Shown here piece by piece: positions 1-7,596 of a stretch of 64,000 bases of DNA. The translations under genes were made by a program, and so were the position numbers. A model generated the notes under the pieces. It ran no database searches. It saw nothing but the letters and a program-made list of their open reading frames with translations, and was not told the origin of the DNA. Within the stretch, counting starts at the first letter, position 1. Every line of letters begins with the position of its first letter. The stretch covers positions 62,001 through 126,000 of the forward strand of contig NZ_CANMUW010000010.1 of assembly GCF_947501225.1 (NCBI RefSeq). The letters are read 5' to 3'. Source of the DNA: an uncultured Shewanella sp. GTDB taxonomy: Bacteria; Pseudomonadota; Gammaproteobacteria; Enterobacterales; Shewanellaceae.

Positions 1-198
1 GGCGTCCAAAGTATCGGCAGTGACTAAACCTAGTTCGATTTCGCGAAGAGCGATAACCGTTGGCTTGTCGTTCTCTTCTTCAACCATAGGGTCTTTACCC
101 TGCACAGCGATTTGGCGAGCACGACGCGCTGCAACCAGGATCATATCAAAACGGTTGCCGATTTGTTCTACGGCGTCTTCTACAGTTACGCGAGCCAT
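1..198 (-). CDS. rpoZ: RNA polymerase omega subunit (partial, N-terminal part)
   Basis: The reverse strand encodes [18 protein letters not shown] followed by a stretch with ARRARQ, GKDPMV and [13 protein letters not shown]. This matches the first two thirds of the omega subunit, which helps assemble and stabilise the RNA polymerase core by clamping the beta-prime subunit. About 66 codons are inside the window and the C-terminus runs off the left edge. The ATG at 196-198 gives the conserved family N-terminus. It lies 57 bases downstream of gmk on the same strand, the usual gmk-rpoZ-spoT order of gammaproteobacteria, so the two are probably co-transcribed. Nothing unusual is visible. Confidence 0.96.
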
Positions 199-255
199 GT
201 GTTGAAACTCCAGTGTTAGGATGAAAAAATGACGCAAAATTGTACACGATGACAG

Positions 256-879
256 TTAGTCTGCCAACAGATCTTTAATCATATCATTTTGAGCATGAAT
301 TTGGCCAGCACCAGTTAGGCGCTGACTGCGAATAATGGCGATTAAATCGGCCAGGGCCGTATCAAAATCATCATTAATTATGATGAAATCGTATTCACCA
401 TAATGTGAAATTTCAGCTGCTGCCTGAGCCATGCGACCGGCGATGATCTCGTCGCTATCCTGACCTCGCCCTGTTAGGCGCCGCTCTAATTCGGCTCTCG
501 AAGGAGGTAAGATAAACACTCCTATTGCCTCAGGCATCAACTTCTTGACTTGCTGAGCACCTTGCCAGTCGATATCGAGAAATACATCGATACCTTCATT
601 AAGGGTCTGTTCGATCACCTTACGGGAGGTGCCATAGTAGTTACCGAATACTTCGGCCCACTCGAAAAATGCGTTTTCCTCAATTAATGCCTTGAACTCT
701 TCGACCGTAACAAAATGGTAGTGTTGGCCATTCACCTCACCTGGGCGCGGTTGGCGTGTGGTGTGAGACACAGAAACTTGCTTGTCAGTCGGCTTATCTT
801 TCAGTAGTGCCGATATCAGTGAGGACTTACCCGCACCACTGGGTGCCGATACGATAAATAGATTTCCGCGTGCGGTCAT
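256..879 (-). CDS. gmk: Guanylate kinase
   Basis: The 207-residue product has the normal length for guanylate kinase, which phosphorylates GMP (and dGMP) to the diphosphate with ATP in the cytoplasm. The P-loop [10 protein letters not shown] is at residues 10-19. The GMP-binding region ([11 protein letters not shown], then HYHFV) follows, as do [15 protein letters not shown] and [12 protein letters not shown], all typical of the family. The start [13 protein letters not shown] is the conserved one. It sits directly before rpoZ on the minus strand, as in E. coli. In E. coli yicC is a few genes away; here yicC is about 59 kb away, so this side of gmk is an insertion-prone boundary. Confidence 0.97.
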   Translation of the reverse strand: MTARGNLFIVSAPSGAGKSSLISALLKDKPTDKQVSVSHTTRQPRPGEVNGQHYHFVTVEEFKALIEENAFFEWAEVFGNYYGTSRKVIEQTLNEGIDVFLDIDWQGAQQVKKLMPEAIGVFILPPSRAELERRLTGRGQDSDEIIAGRMAQAAAEISHYGEYDFIIINDDFDTALADLIAIIRSQRLTGAGQIHAQNDMIKDLLAD

Positions 880-1261
880 TTGCTAAGTATCCAAAAGGTG
901 AAAACGAAAGGTTGCCCCGGATTTACGGGAGATCCGAATATTATACAGCTTAGCAAGGGCGCGGCGCTAGTGTCAGTTTGATTCAATTATGCCAGGTTCA
1001 GCCTGTGTCAGCAGGGAAGCTGCAGTGGAACTTAGTTTTATACCGGTAGGAAAGGAGAGCTGATCGGTGAATTTTTCAAGCTGACACTGACTTTGCGGGA
1101 GAAATTGGTTAGTCTGTTAGCAGTTAACGCTGAATATATCGCTGGGGGCAAAGTGATATCTTGGTATCAAGGCATTTTTTGGGCGTTTTCTGCGATTTAA
1201 AAAATTTATATCCTTTACGTATTATTTCCCATTCGAACGTTATTGTTAGGTGTCGACATTC
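880..1261. other. Intergenic region upstream of gmk
   Basis: About 380 bases between the divergent gmk and membrane-protein genes. It must hold both promoters. I see AT-rich stretches near 1195-1230 that could serve the rightward gene, but no operator, hairpin or RNA gene I can defend. Confidence 0.4.
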
Positions 1262-2329
1262 ATGCAATATAGCTCTCTTTTTTGTATCCGCGGGCGAGAT
1301 AATGGCCCAAGGTTTGCCGCCATCACTGCGCTGGCTTATCTTGTCTTATTGTTGGGTTTTATCTTTATCGGAGCCAGTTCGGCTCTGCTGCTTCTCGCAC
1401 TTATCTTGATGCCTCTTATCGGGCTTAGTGGCCTTCGTCGGATGCGGGATGCCGCCAGACCAACTTGGCTGCTTGGGTTGAGTTTCATCCCTCTGCTGCT
1501 TTTCGTTCTCTCTCTTGTTTACGGCGACAGCCTCAGCTTCGCTGCTAGTTGTGTTGTCTTTGCCGCTCTTATTACAGGCTTTCTTGCGATACAGAGGCCT
1601 GTGGGTAAAAACCGCTATCATCAGGGGTATTTCGGGCCTGCAGCCACAGTGGTCAATGCGAAAGGGCGCATGAGGGTCGAACCTACATTAGATGGCTCCG
1701 CGGCGGCAGTTACAGGACACAGTTCAGATGTCGATATGGCAGAGCAGCTTAAAGACCATGAACCATATGATGAACCCGTCAGAGGTTTCGATGGCATCTC
1801 TATGGCGCAGTGGAGCTCATGGGCGCAACAGAACCGTAAGTTGCTGGTAGGCTCAGTTGTCGGTATCTCTAGCATGGTCATTATCGCCGGTATCTGGTCA
1901 CTATTTTCAGGGACCGCTGACGATGAGTATGTTGCTCCGGAGCCCGAGGTATCTGAGCCGGCAGTTGTGGTCCAGAGAGATGAGGTGAAGCTTCCCGATG
2001 GATTCAGCCTGATACTGGAGCAGGAGTTGCTGGTAATGCGCTGGCTGGGCGAGGCGGATGAACCCGGTATGATCTGGTCTCTGGCTACCGCCGAGGGAGA
2101 TAAAAGTTGCGCGCATCTGACGTTTAACAATGGCACACGCTACCGCCCGGTCTCGGTTGAGCTGATGCCTGATACCGCTATTGAAGCCAGATTCTCGCCG
2201 CTGGACACAGAATCCGTTATCAGCGATATTGCGCGTCGTGGAAGTGTAAAGCTTTGCGGCTATGATTTTAGCCTGAAAGGCAGTCAGTCGGCCCTGGCCA
2301 AGAGTGGTACTTTCATCCCCTATCTGTAA
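1262..2329 (+). CDS. Membrane protein of unknown function
   Basis: I do not recognise a family. The product has four hydrophobic segments in the first ~115 residues (two starting near AITALAYLVLLL, two near LLGLSFIPLLLF). A polar acidic linker follows, then a fifth membrane segment (LLVGSVVGISSMVIIAGIW) around residue 200. A soluble C-terminal domain of about 140 residues, probably periplasmic, has two Cys (SCAHL and LCGYD) that could form a disulfide. I chose the ATG at 1262 because AGGTG lies about 9 bases upstream; an in-frame GTG at 1250 is the alternative. It is a single gene, divergent from gmk, followed by a gap before the sugar-nucleotide pair. Confidence 0.75.
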   Translation: MQYSSLFCIRGRDNGPRFAAITALAYLVLLLGFIFIGASSALLLLALILMPLIGLSGLRRMRDAARPTWLLGLSFIPLLLFVLSLVYGDSLSFAASCVVFAALITGFLAIQRPVGKNRYHQGYFGPAATVVNAKGRMRVEPTLDGSAAAVTGHSSDVDMAEQLKDHEPYDEPVRGFDGISMAQWSSWAQQNRKLLVGSVVGISSMVIIAGIWSLFSGTADDEYVAPEPEVSEPAVVVQRDEVKLPDGFSLILEQELLVMRWLGEADEPGMIWSLATAEGDKSCAHLTFNNGTRYRPVSVELMPDTAIEARFSPLDTESVISDIARRGSVKLCGYDFSLKGSQSALAKSGTFIPYL

Positions 2330-2454
2330 GTCGGTATCTTGGCACCCGGGGGAAGCTTTTATCGCTGGATATAAGCTGGCTTTCTCTTTAGACTCTCAGG
2401 CCGTATTTGGGGCGTCTATTAATGGCGCCCAACAATGGTGTTGAAATCGAGTGT

Positions 2455-3423
2455 ATGACGCATACAGCAATCATGAATGAAAATAGTCCGTTGACCCTGG
2501 TCATCATGGCCGCAGGGCTCGGAAGCCGGTTCGGTGGTGATAAGCAGCTGGCCGCCCTGGGGCCGAGTGGCGAGACCATGCTGGAGTTATCGGCACTATC
2601 GGCATATAAGGCGGGTTTCACTAAGCTTGTGCTGGTGATAAGGCCCGAACTGGAAAACCGGCTCGATTCTCTGCTGCGTGAGCGAATCAACCCACTGGTC
2701 TCACCCGAGTTTCAAGTCTGTTATTGCTATCAAGAGCTTGATGATCTACCGGCCGGAGCATTGAGCCACCTCGACCACTTTGACCACAGGCAGAAACCCT
2801 GGGGGACGGCGCACGCGCTGTGGTGTGCCCGACATAAGGTTAAGGGACTCATGGCGGTGATTAATGCCGATGATTACTATGGCGACAGCGCCTTCGAGCT
2901 GCTGGCTAAGGGGTTACTAGCCCGTCCTCAGGAGTGGATGATGGTTGCATATCCGCTGCATCTGACCCTGTCAGAGCATGGCGGAGTAAACAGAGGCGTG
3001 TGCCGGGTCGATCAAGGTATGCTGCAGGAAGTTGTAGAGTGGGTGGATATTAGACAGCAGGGTCAAGAGGTAGCCGGTTTGTGTAATGGCGAACCGGGCA
3101 ATCTAAATGGATCTACACCTGTCTCTATGACCTGTTGGGGCTTCTCTGCCGCCATTTTTGCTGTATTAGAAGATGCACTGGAGCAGTTTATTGTCGAGCA
3201 TGGTCATGAACAGAGAACAGAGTGTTATCTGCCCATGGTGATTCAGCACCATTTGGATTCGGCGAAACTGAATAGACAAACGGAAAATGAACAAGCAACC
3301 GGGTTGATACGGGTCGAAACGGCTCAGGAACCCTGGTTTGGAGTGACCTACCCTCAGGATGTAGCGTGGGTGAAAACTAAGCTCGATGAGCTTGAAGATA
3401 ATAAGAATGGAGTGGTTGCGTGA
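2455..3423 (+). CDS. Sugar-phosphate nucleotidyltransferase (NTP_transferase family)
   Basis: The N-terminus carries the nucleotidyltransferase signature LVIMAAGLGSRFGGDKQLA, whose Gly-rich loop and Lys bind the NTP. AVINADDYYGDSAF follows (the metal-binding Asp region), then LNGSTPVSMTCWGFS. The fold transfers NMP from an NTP to a sugar 1-phosphate in the cytoplasm. At about 320 residues it is longer than MurU (~220). It overlaps the downstream kinase by four bases (GTGA), so the two are translationally coupled, a kinase-plus-uridylyltransferase arrangement like AmgK/MurU or NahK with its partner. Substrate not determinable. Start uncertain: ATGs at 2422, 2455 and 2473 are all possible. Confidence 0.8.
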   Translation: MTHTAIMNENSPLTLVIMAAGLGSRFGGDKQLAALGPSGETMLELSALSAYKAGFTKLVLVIRPELENRLDSLLRERINPLVSPEFQVCYCYQELDDLPAGALSHLDHFDHRQKPWGTAHALWCARHKVKGLMAVINADDYYGDSAFELLAKGLLARPQEWMMVAYPLHLTLSEHGGVNRGVCRVDQGMLQEVVEWVDIRQQGQEVAGLCNGEPGNLNGSTPVSMTCWGFSAAIFAVLEDALEQFIVEHGHEQRTECYLPMVIQHHLDSAKLNRQTENEQATGLIRVETAQEPWFGVTYPQDVAWVKTKLDELEDNKNGVVA

Positions 3424-4484
3424 TCGATTTTATTAGGCAGACTGTGCTGCCCTTTTATGGTATTCCGTCTGCGAATACCTCAGTGTCCCCTTTGGGGAAT
3501 GGTCACATCAATGATACGTTTCTGGTGCGGTGGGATCAGGGGGAATTTGTCCTGCAGAAGCTCAATACACAAGTCTTTAAGACACCCAATGCATTAGTCG
3601 AAAATGCCGATAAAATTGCCCGTTACCTGTCTGACAAGCAAGCAAGTGGCCACTACTCACTTAAGCTGGTCGAGCCGGTTAGAACCCGGGATGGGCTGCT
3701 GGCGGCTGACTTAGGTGAAAAAGGGTTCTGGCGGGCGATCAACTACCTCCCACACAGCCATAGCATCGAAGTGGTGAGATCAGAAGATGAAGCCTTTGCC
3801 GCAGCCAAAGCCTTTGGCCACTTTTCATCGGCCTTGAGCGGCTTCGATGCCACAGAGCTAACCGATGTCATTGCACAATTTCATCACCTGCCCGGACGTA
3901 TTGAGCAGTTGCAGGCGGCCGTAGCCACTGACTCTCAAATGAGAGTGGATTCCTGCCGGGAGTGGGTGGATTTTGCGCTTTCCCAGCAGTCACTGCTGGA
4001 TGAACTGAGTGAAGTGTCGCCTAAGCTGCCACTCAGAACCTGCCATAACGACACTAAGATCAATAACATGCTGTTCGATAAGCGTGATATGAGCAGCCTG
4101 GCAATCATAGATCTGGATACCTGTATGAAAGGGCATCTGATGTATGACTTCGGCGATATGGTGCGTACCTTCTGCTCGCCGGAGGAGGAGGACTCTACGG
4201 CGCTGGAAAATGTCCGTGTGCGCGAGTCTGTCTTTGCCGCCATCTGTCGTGGTTACCTGAGTGAGTTGGGGGATGTGCTGAGCCGTGAGGAGAGGGAAAG
4301 CCTGTGGCTGGGAGCCCGTGTCATCTGCCTGATGATCGGGGTACGCTTCTTAACCGATCACCTCAATGGTGATGTCTACTTCCATATTCATCATGAAAAT
4401 CACAATCTGGAGCGCGCCGCCAATCAGTTCACTCTCTATAAAAGTCTGCTGGCGCAAGAGAAGAGTCTGACTTCATATCTATAA
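3420..4484 (+). CDS. Sugar kinase of the aminoglycoside phosphotransferase (APH) fold
   Basis: The 354-residue product has the APH catalytic loop TCHNDTKINNMLFD (HxD...N) near residue 205 and the metal-binding IIDLDTCMKGHLMYDFGD, the counterpart of the kinase DFG. The N-terminal NGHINDTFLV and FVLQKLN are ATP-lobe strands. Family members include N-acetylhexosamine 1-kinase (NahK) and the cell-wall recycling kinase AmgK. The four-base overlap with the preceding nucleotidyltransferase argues that this enzyme makes a sugar 1-phosphate that its partner activates. The start is a GTG inside the upstream stop region. An antibiotic-resistance role is unlikely given this context. Confidence 0.8.
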   Translation: MIDFIRQTVLPFYGIPSANTSVSPLGNGHINDTFLVRWDQGEFVLQKLNTQVFKTPNALVENADKIARYLSDKQASGHYSLKLVEPVRTRDGLLAADLGEKGFWRAINYLPHSHSIEVVRSEDEAFAAAKAFGHFSSALSGFDATELTDVIAQFHHLPGRIEQLQAAVATDSQMRVDSCREWVDFALSQQSLLDELSEVSPKLPLRTCHNDTKINNMLFDKRDMSSLAIIDLDTCMKGHLMYDFGDMVRTFCSPEEEDSTALENVRVRESVFAAICRGYLSELGDVLSREERESLWLGARVICLMIGVRFLTDHLNGDVYFHIHHENHNLERAANQFTLYKSLLAQEKSLTSYL

Positions 4485-4838
4485 GCTTTTTGGATAACTT
4501 AAATATTCGATAAGCTTCAAACTTGATGGGGGAGAATACCTTCCCCCTCCTTTGACCTAAGTGAACTTTCCATTATCGCTATTCCTGATGGAGAGCTTTG
4601 TCTGGAGTTCATCATCCCCCCCCCTGATAAACAAGCCCCTTTACAGTATTGCCGACTTTGAATCTGTCGTTGATTCGATCGTTTTTACCAACCAGTATGT
4701 AGCTCACCGGTCACTCGCTTCAGAATCTATATGTTATTGATTAATGGTGGGAGGTCGTGTGCTGCGTAATCGAGTGGGTTGATTTGTACCATTTTTTGGC
4801 TTACATGTTCCTACCATATAAAATCATGATTGTTATGA
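4485..4838. other. Intergenic region, no gene seen
   Basis: About 350 bases. A GGGGGA/TCCCCC inverted repeat near 4526-4546 follows the kinase gene and could end the transcript, but there is no U-run. The rest has no coding potential I can support. The promoter for the secreted protein at 4870 should lie in the last 100 bases. Confidence 0.4.
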
Positions 4839-4862
4839 TCTCCGTCCACGTTCTGACGGAGA
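4839..4862 (+). promoter_or_regulatory. Hairpin covering the ribosome binding site
   Basis: TCTCCGTC (4839-4846) and GACGGAGA (4855-4862) are perfect 8-base inverted repeats with an 8-base loop. The right arm contains the Shine-Dalgarno GGAG for the ATG at 4870, so the folded RNA would hide it. This suggests control of translation initiation, for example by temperature, an sRNA or a protein. That role is inference. Confidence 0.5.
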
Positions 4863-4869
4863 AAATTAA

Positions 4870-5298
4870 ATGGCTTTCAAAAGAATAATAGCAGTATCAG
4901 CTATCGTTGCGGCATCAGCCATGATGGTAAGTGTTGCTTGGGCCAATCCGCTAATCGCTGACAATCCAACCATTAAAAGCTACACAACTAATGATGAGCA
5001 GTCATTTGTCGGCATTGGCTATCCAATCACTAATGATATGTATGGCTCACAAGGTAGGGCGCAATTCTCTGATATGGTCTCTGCTCTTGAAGAGCAGGGA
5101 TACATAAAAGAGAAATCTGAGCAGCTGGACGGATCGAATATTTATGAAAAACCGTCTGAATTCTGGCAATGCATAAAGATTGACGGTTGTGGGCAGTATT
5201 ATTGGATCGGAAAAAACGGCAATGAGATTGCGACTATTAAGCTTGTAGGTAAGCGGAATGGTGTAGGACATCTTGAGGTCGTGATTAAGTCGATATAG
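4870..5298 (+). CDS. Small secreted protein of unknown function
   Basis: A clear Sec signal peptide opens the protein (MAFKRIIAVSAIVAASAMM, with cleavage likely after AWA near residue 25), leaving about 117 residues in the periplasm or outside. The mature part has two Cys (CIKIDGCGQ), likely a disulfide, and a C-terminal beta-rich stretch (ATIKLVGKRNGVGHLEVVIKSI). I do not recognise a family. It is a single-gene unit. GGAG lies 8 bases before the ATG inside a hairpin stem. Confidence 0.75.
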   Translation: MAFKRIIAVSAIVAASAMMVSVAWANPLIADNPTIKSYTTNDEQSFVGIGYPITNDMYGSQGRAQFSDMVSALEEQGYIKEKSEQLDGSNIYEKPSEFWQCIKIDGCGQYYWIGKNGNEIATIKLVGKRNGVGHLEVVIKSI

Positions 5299-5369
5299 AT
5301 GAGTGGACTGTCCCGGTTTATCTTAAGAACAGTTCTGCATAACAACTGGTCATCATCAAAGCTCACCAT

Positions 5370-5403
5370 AAAAAACGTCCCGGGACCTAAAGGCCACGGG
5401 ACG
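5370..5403 (-). terminator. Rho-independent terminator of the lyase/reductase operon
   Basis: Read on the minus strand, CGTCCCG and CGGGACG form a 7-bp GC-rich stem with a 14-base loop, followed by six T (A at 5370-5375 on the plus strand). It ends the leftward operon about 100 bases after the cytochrome gene. Confidence 0.75.
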
Positions 5404-5501
5404 GCGGAAAAATACCTTCGTTTATTCAGATTGGGAGCTAAAGCCGGTTATTCCAAAAATTTAATGAGACTGTGATGTAATACCAACTGGTATAAGTTTT
5501 T

Positions 5502-5882
5502 TTAACGCTTCATGTCCGGATATTCAAACTCATGACATTCGTTACAGTATACCTTGCTCTGCTTGTGCTCCTGATGGCAGTAAGTACAGGGCAGGTCGGT
5601 GCCGTAATGCAGGCTATCATGGGGGTTAGGCTCTACATCGTGTCCCGCATCCTTCGGGCGCGCCGTCTGCATGGCCATATCATCGCTGCTGCCGTGGCAT
5701 GACTCACACTGACTCGCTGCCGGAATGGTTTTACGCTTAGCATCACCATGACACACGGCACATTCAACCTTGCCGTTATCATCTGTCATGATCTCTTTAT
5801 GATAATCCTTCATCTGTACCGCAGAAGCAGCAGGAGCCGCTAACAAGCAGGCTAACAATAAAGTATTAAGGGTTTTAAACAT
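5502..5882 (-). CDS. Periplasmic tetraheme cytochrome c, electron donor to the flavoprotein
   Basis: The 126-residue product has a Sec signal peptide (MFKTLNTLLLACLLAAPAASA) and four CxxCH heme sites: CAVCH, CESCH, CTYCH and CNECH. Size and spacing match the heme domain of Shewanella flavocytochrome c fumarate reductase, here encoded as a separate subunit. It would take electrons from an inner-membrane quinol dehydrogenase such as CymA and pass them to the flavoprotein encoded two genes upstream. AGGA lies 8 bases before the ATG. It is the last gene of the operon 9156-5502 and is followed by a terminator. Confidence 0.9.
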   Translation of the reverse strand: MFKTLNTLLLACLLAAPAASAVQMKDYHKEIMTDDNGKVECAVCHGDAKRKTIPAASQCESCHGSSDDMAMQTARPKDAGHDVEPNPHDSLHYGTDLPCTYCHQEHKQSKVYCNECHEFEYPDMKR

Positions 5883-5896
5883 CTTGAAATCCTATT

Positions 5897-5918
5897 GCGG
5901 GGCAGCAAGCCGCCCCGC
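5897..5918 (-). other. GC-rich hairpin inside the operon
   Basis: GCGGGGC (5897-5903) pairs with GCCCCGC (5912-5918), between the lyase-like gene and the cytochrome gene. There is no U-run, so it is more likely an mRNA stabiliser, processing site or translation modulator than a terminator. Confidence 0.45.
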
Positions 5919-5926
5919 CTAACCGT

Positions 5927-7570
5927 TTAGTATTGAGCGATAAAGTCGTGTGACGCCTTGATATCCGGCGTAAATGGACGGTCCAGCTCAACGAATGGCA
6001 CCTGCTTGCGATAGTCTTTGTACATCGCCTTAGTCGCTTTACCCATGTCCAGTTCTGGAGTGGTCAGCTTACGCAGATCGATGGCCTGAGTTGAGTGCAG
6101 CAGTTCGAGGCCGTAGATGTAGTTGGTGTTATCGACGATCTGGATCAGGTTATCCGAAGCCAGCTTCAGGTTAGTGAAGGTATCTTCGATGTTACCGGCA
6201 ACCGGAATACCGTCGAATGAAACCGGGTTGGCAAGATGCTTGTTACGTACCTGCATATCGACGAAGTTCTTCTGGATAGCACCGAAAGCGTGACCATGGT
6301 TACCGGGTGCGCTCAGGAAGCGGGACAGTTTAGTGAAGTGGTTGTCTGACAGATGAATGGTACGCATCACACTGTTGTGAGACACATGGGTTAATGCCAC
6401 GCTGAGTCCCTGAACGGCAAGGGCAACCGGTAGTGGCTCGAAGTTAGTGGTCGGGAATACGCCGCCTTTACCTTCGATCAGGTACTTAGCCACTTGAGGG
6501 TGCTGGGTGTAATCCTTCGATGCATTCAGCACCACGCCTGGGTTATCGTCCGAGTGGTTGATCTGTACATCGATAACTTCGCCCAGATCGGCAAGCGCCT
6601 TCTTGGCACCGGCAAAGGTGTAAGCGGTAGTACGGTAGCTCAGTGGATCCTGTAGTGAACGTTTATCGTTCAACTGCCACAGGTAGCTGCCGTCTAACTG
6701 ATTAAGGATCTCGCTTGTCGCTTCCTTGATGTATGGGAAGGGACGAATGTCATTGGTCTGAGGCAGGAATGGCGAGACGTTGCCGTTCAAACCTTCCAGA
6801 CTTAGGCTGAATACCGTTGGAGAAACGGTTAAGAGGTGCGATGCATCCTGGTAACCCTTCATGGCATAGGCAACAGCGACAGAGTTGTTAGAGAGGATAG
6901 AGAGTGCATCTTTACCGATAGGCTTAAGTGGCTTAACGCCGGCATCTTTCATCGCCTCAACGCTGCTGACACGCTTTCCTTTATAGAACACGTCCCATTC
7001 ACCGATCATGGCCAGGCCGACATGAGACGCCATCAGGATATCGGCTTCACCCACTGTGCCCTTAGATGGAATTACCGGAGTGATTCCCTTGTTCAGGTAC
7101 TGCTTGTATAGCTCGGCAACATATGGCTGAACGCCGGTTTGTCCGGCCAAAATAGTGTTAAGGCGTACGGCCAGAGCGACACGGGTCAGGCGAACCGGTA
7201 CGGCTTCTCCCATCGCGGCGCTGTGAGCTCGCAGTGTGCTGTAGTTGAAGCTCTTGGAGGCATCTAAAACGGCCTTGCTCAACTTACCATCGGCGGTAAA
7301 CAGCTTCTGATCTTTGTTTAGCCCGACACCTACGGTTAGACCGTATACCGGTTTACCCAGACGCGCCGCATCCATCAACAGCTCATGGGCCTTAACCAGG
7401 TTTTTAGCCGCTTTATTGTCAATTTTGACCTTAGCGCCGTCGGCAATTGCCCACGCCTGTGCTTGTGTCATATGCTTGCCATCTAAAACGACACTATCCA
7501 TTGCCAGTGCACTTCCTGACATCAGGCTCAACGCCAGAGAGGCCATAACAACTTGCTTACTATTCATCAT
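5927..7570 (-). CDS. Secreted histidine/phenylalanine ammonia-lyase family protein lacking the MIO triad
   Basis: The 547-residue product (start MMNSKQVV; the longer reading from 7636 would overlap the upstream gene) has a Sec signal peptide ending near GSALA. Family marks are YGLTVGVGLNKD (counterpart of YGVNTGFG, with the catalytic Tyr), LSNNSVAVAYAM, LQDPLSYRT (counterpart of QDPYSLR), SDDNPGVVL and IEDTF (the QED Glu). The cofactor motif GSVGASGDLAP reads GTVGEADIL here: residues 175-177 are Glu-Ala-Asp instead of the Ala-Ser-Gly that cyclises to MIO. A normal MIO electrophile therefore cannot form. It lies 26 bases after the flavoprotein gene. Likely role: periplasmic elimination or addition on a substrate whose enoate is reduced by the partner. 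Substrate unknown. Confidence 0.85.
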   Translation of the reverse strand: MMNSKQVVMASLALSLMSGSALAMDSVVLDGKHMTQAQAWAIADGAKVKIDNKAAKNLVKAHELLMDAARLGKPVYGLTVGVGLNKDQKLFTADGKLSKAVLDASKSFNYSTLRAHSAAMGEAVPVRLTRVALAVRLNTILAGQTGVQPYVAELYKQYLNKGITPVIPSKGTVGEADILMASHVGLAMIGEWDVFYKGKRVSSVEAMKDAGVKPLKPIGKDALSILSNNSVAVAYAMKGYQDASHLLTVSPTVFSLSLEGLNGNVSPFLPQTNDIRPFPYIKEATSEILNQLDGSYLWQLNDKRSLQDPLSYRTTAYTFAGAKKALADLGEVIDVQINHSDDNPGVVLNASKDYTQHPQVAKYLIEGKGGVFPTTNFEPLPVALAVQGLSVALTHVSHNSVMRTIHLSDNHFTKLSRFLSAPGNHGHAFGAIQKNFVDMQVRNKHLANPVSFDGIPVAGNIEDTFTNLKLASDNLIQIVDNTNYIYGLELLHSTQAIDLRKLTTPELDMGKATKAMYKDYRKQVPFVELDRPFTPDIKASHDFIAQY

Positions 7571-7596
7571 CTTAACCCTTTTTATATTTGACTTAA

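Noticed and set aside
3420..4484. Aminoglycoside resistance gene
   Set aside because: The APH fold is shared with sugar kinases, and the four-base overlap with a sugar nucleotidyltransferase points to sugar metabolism.
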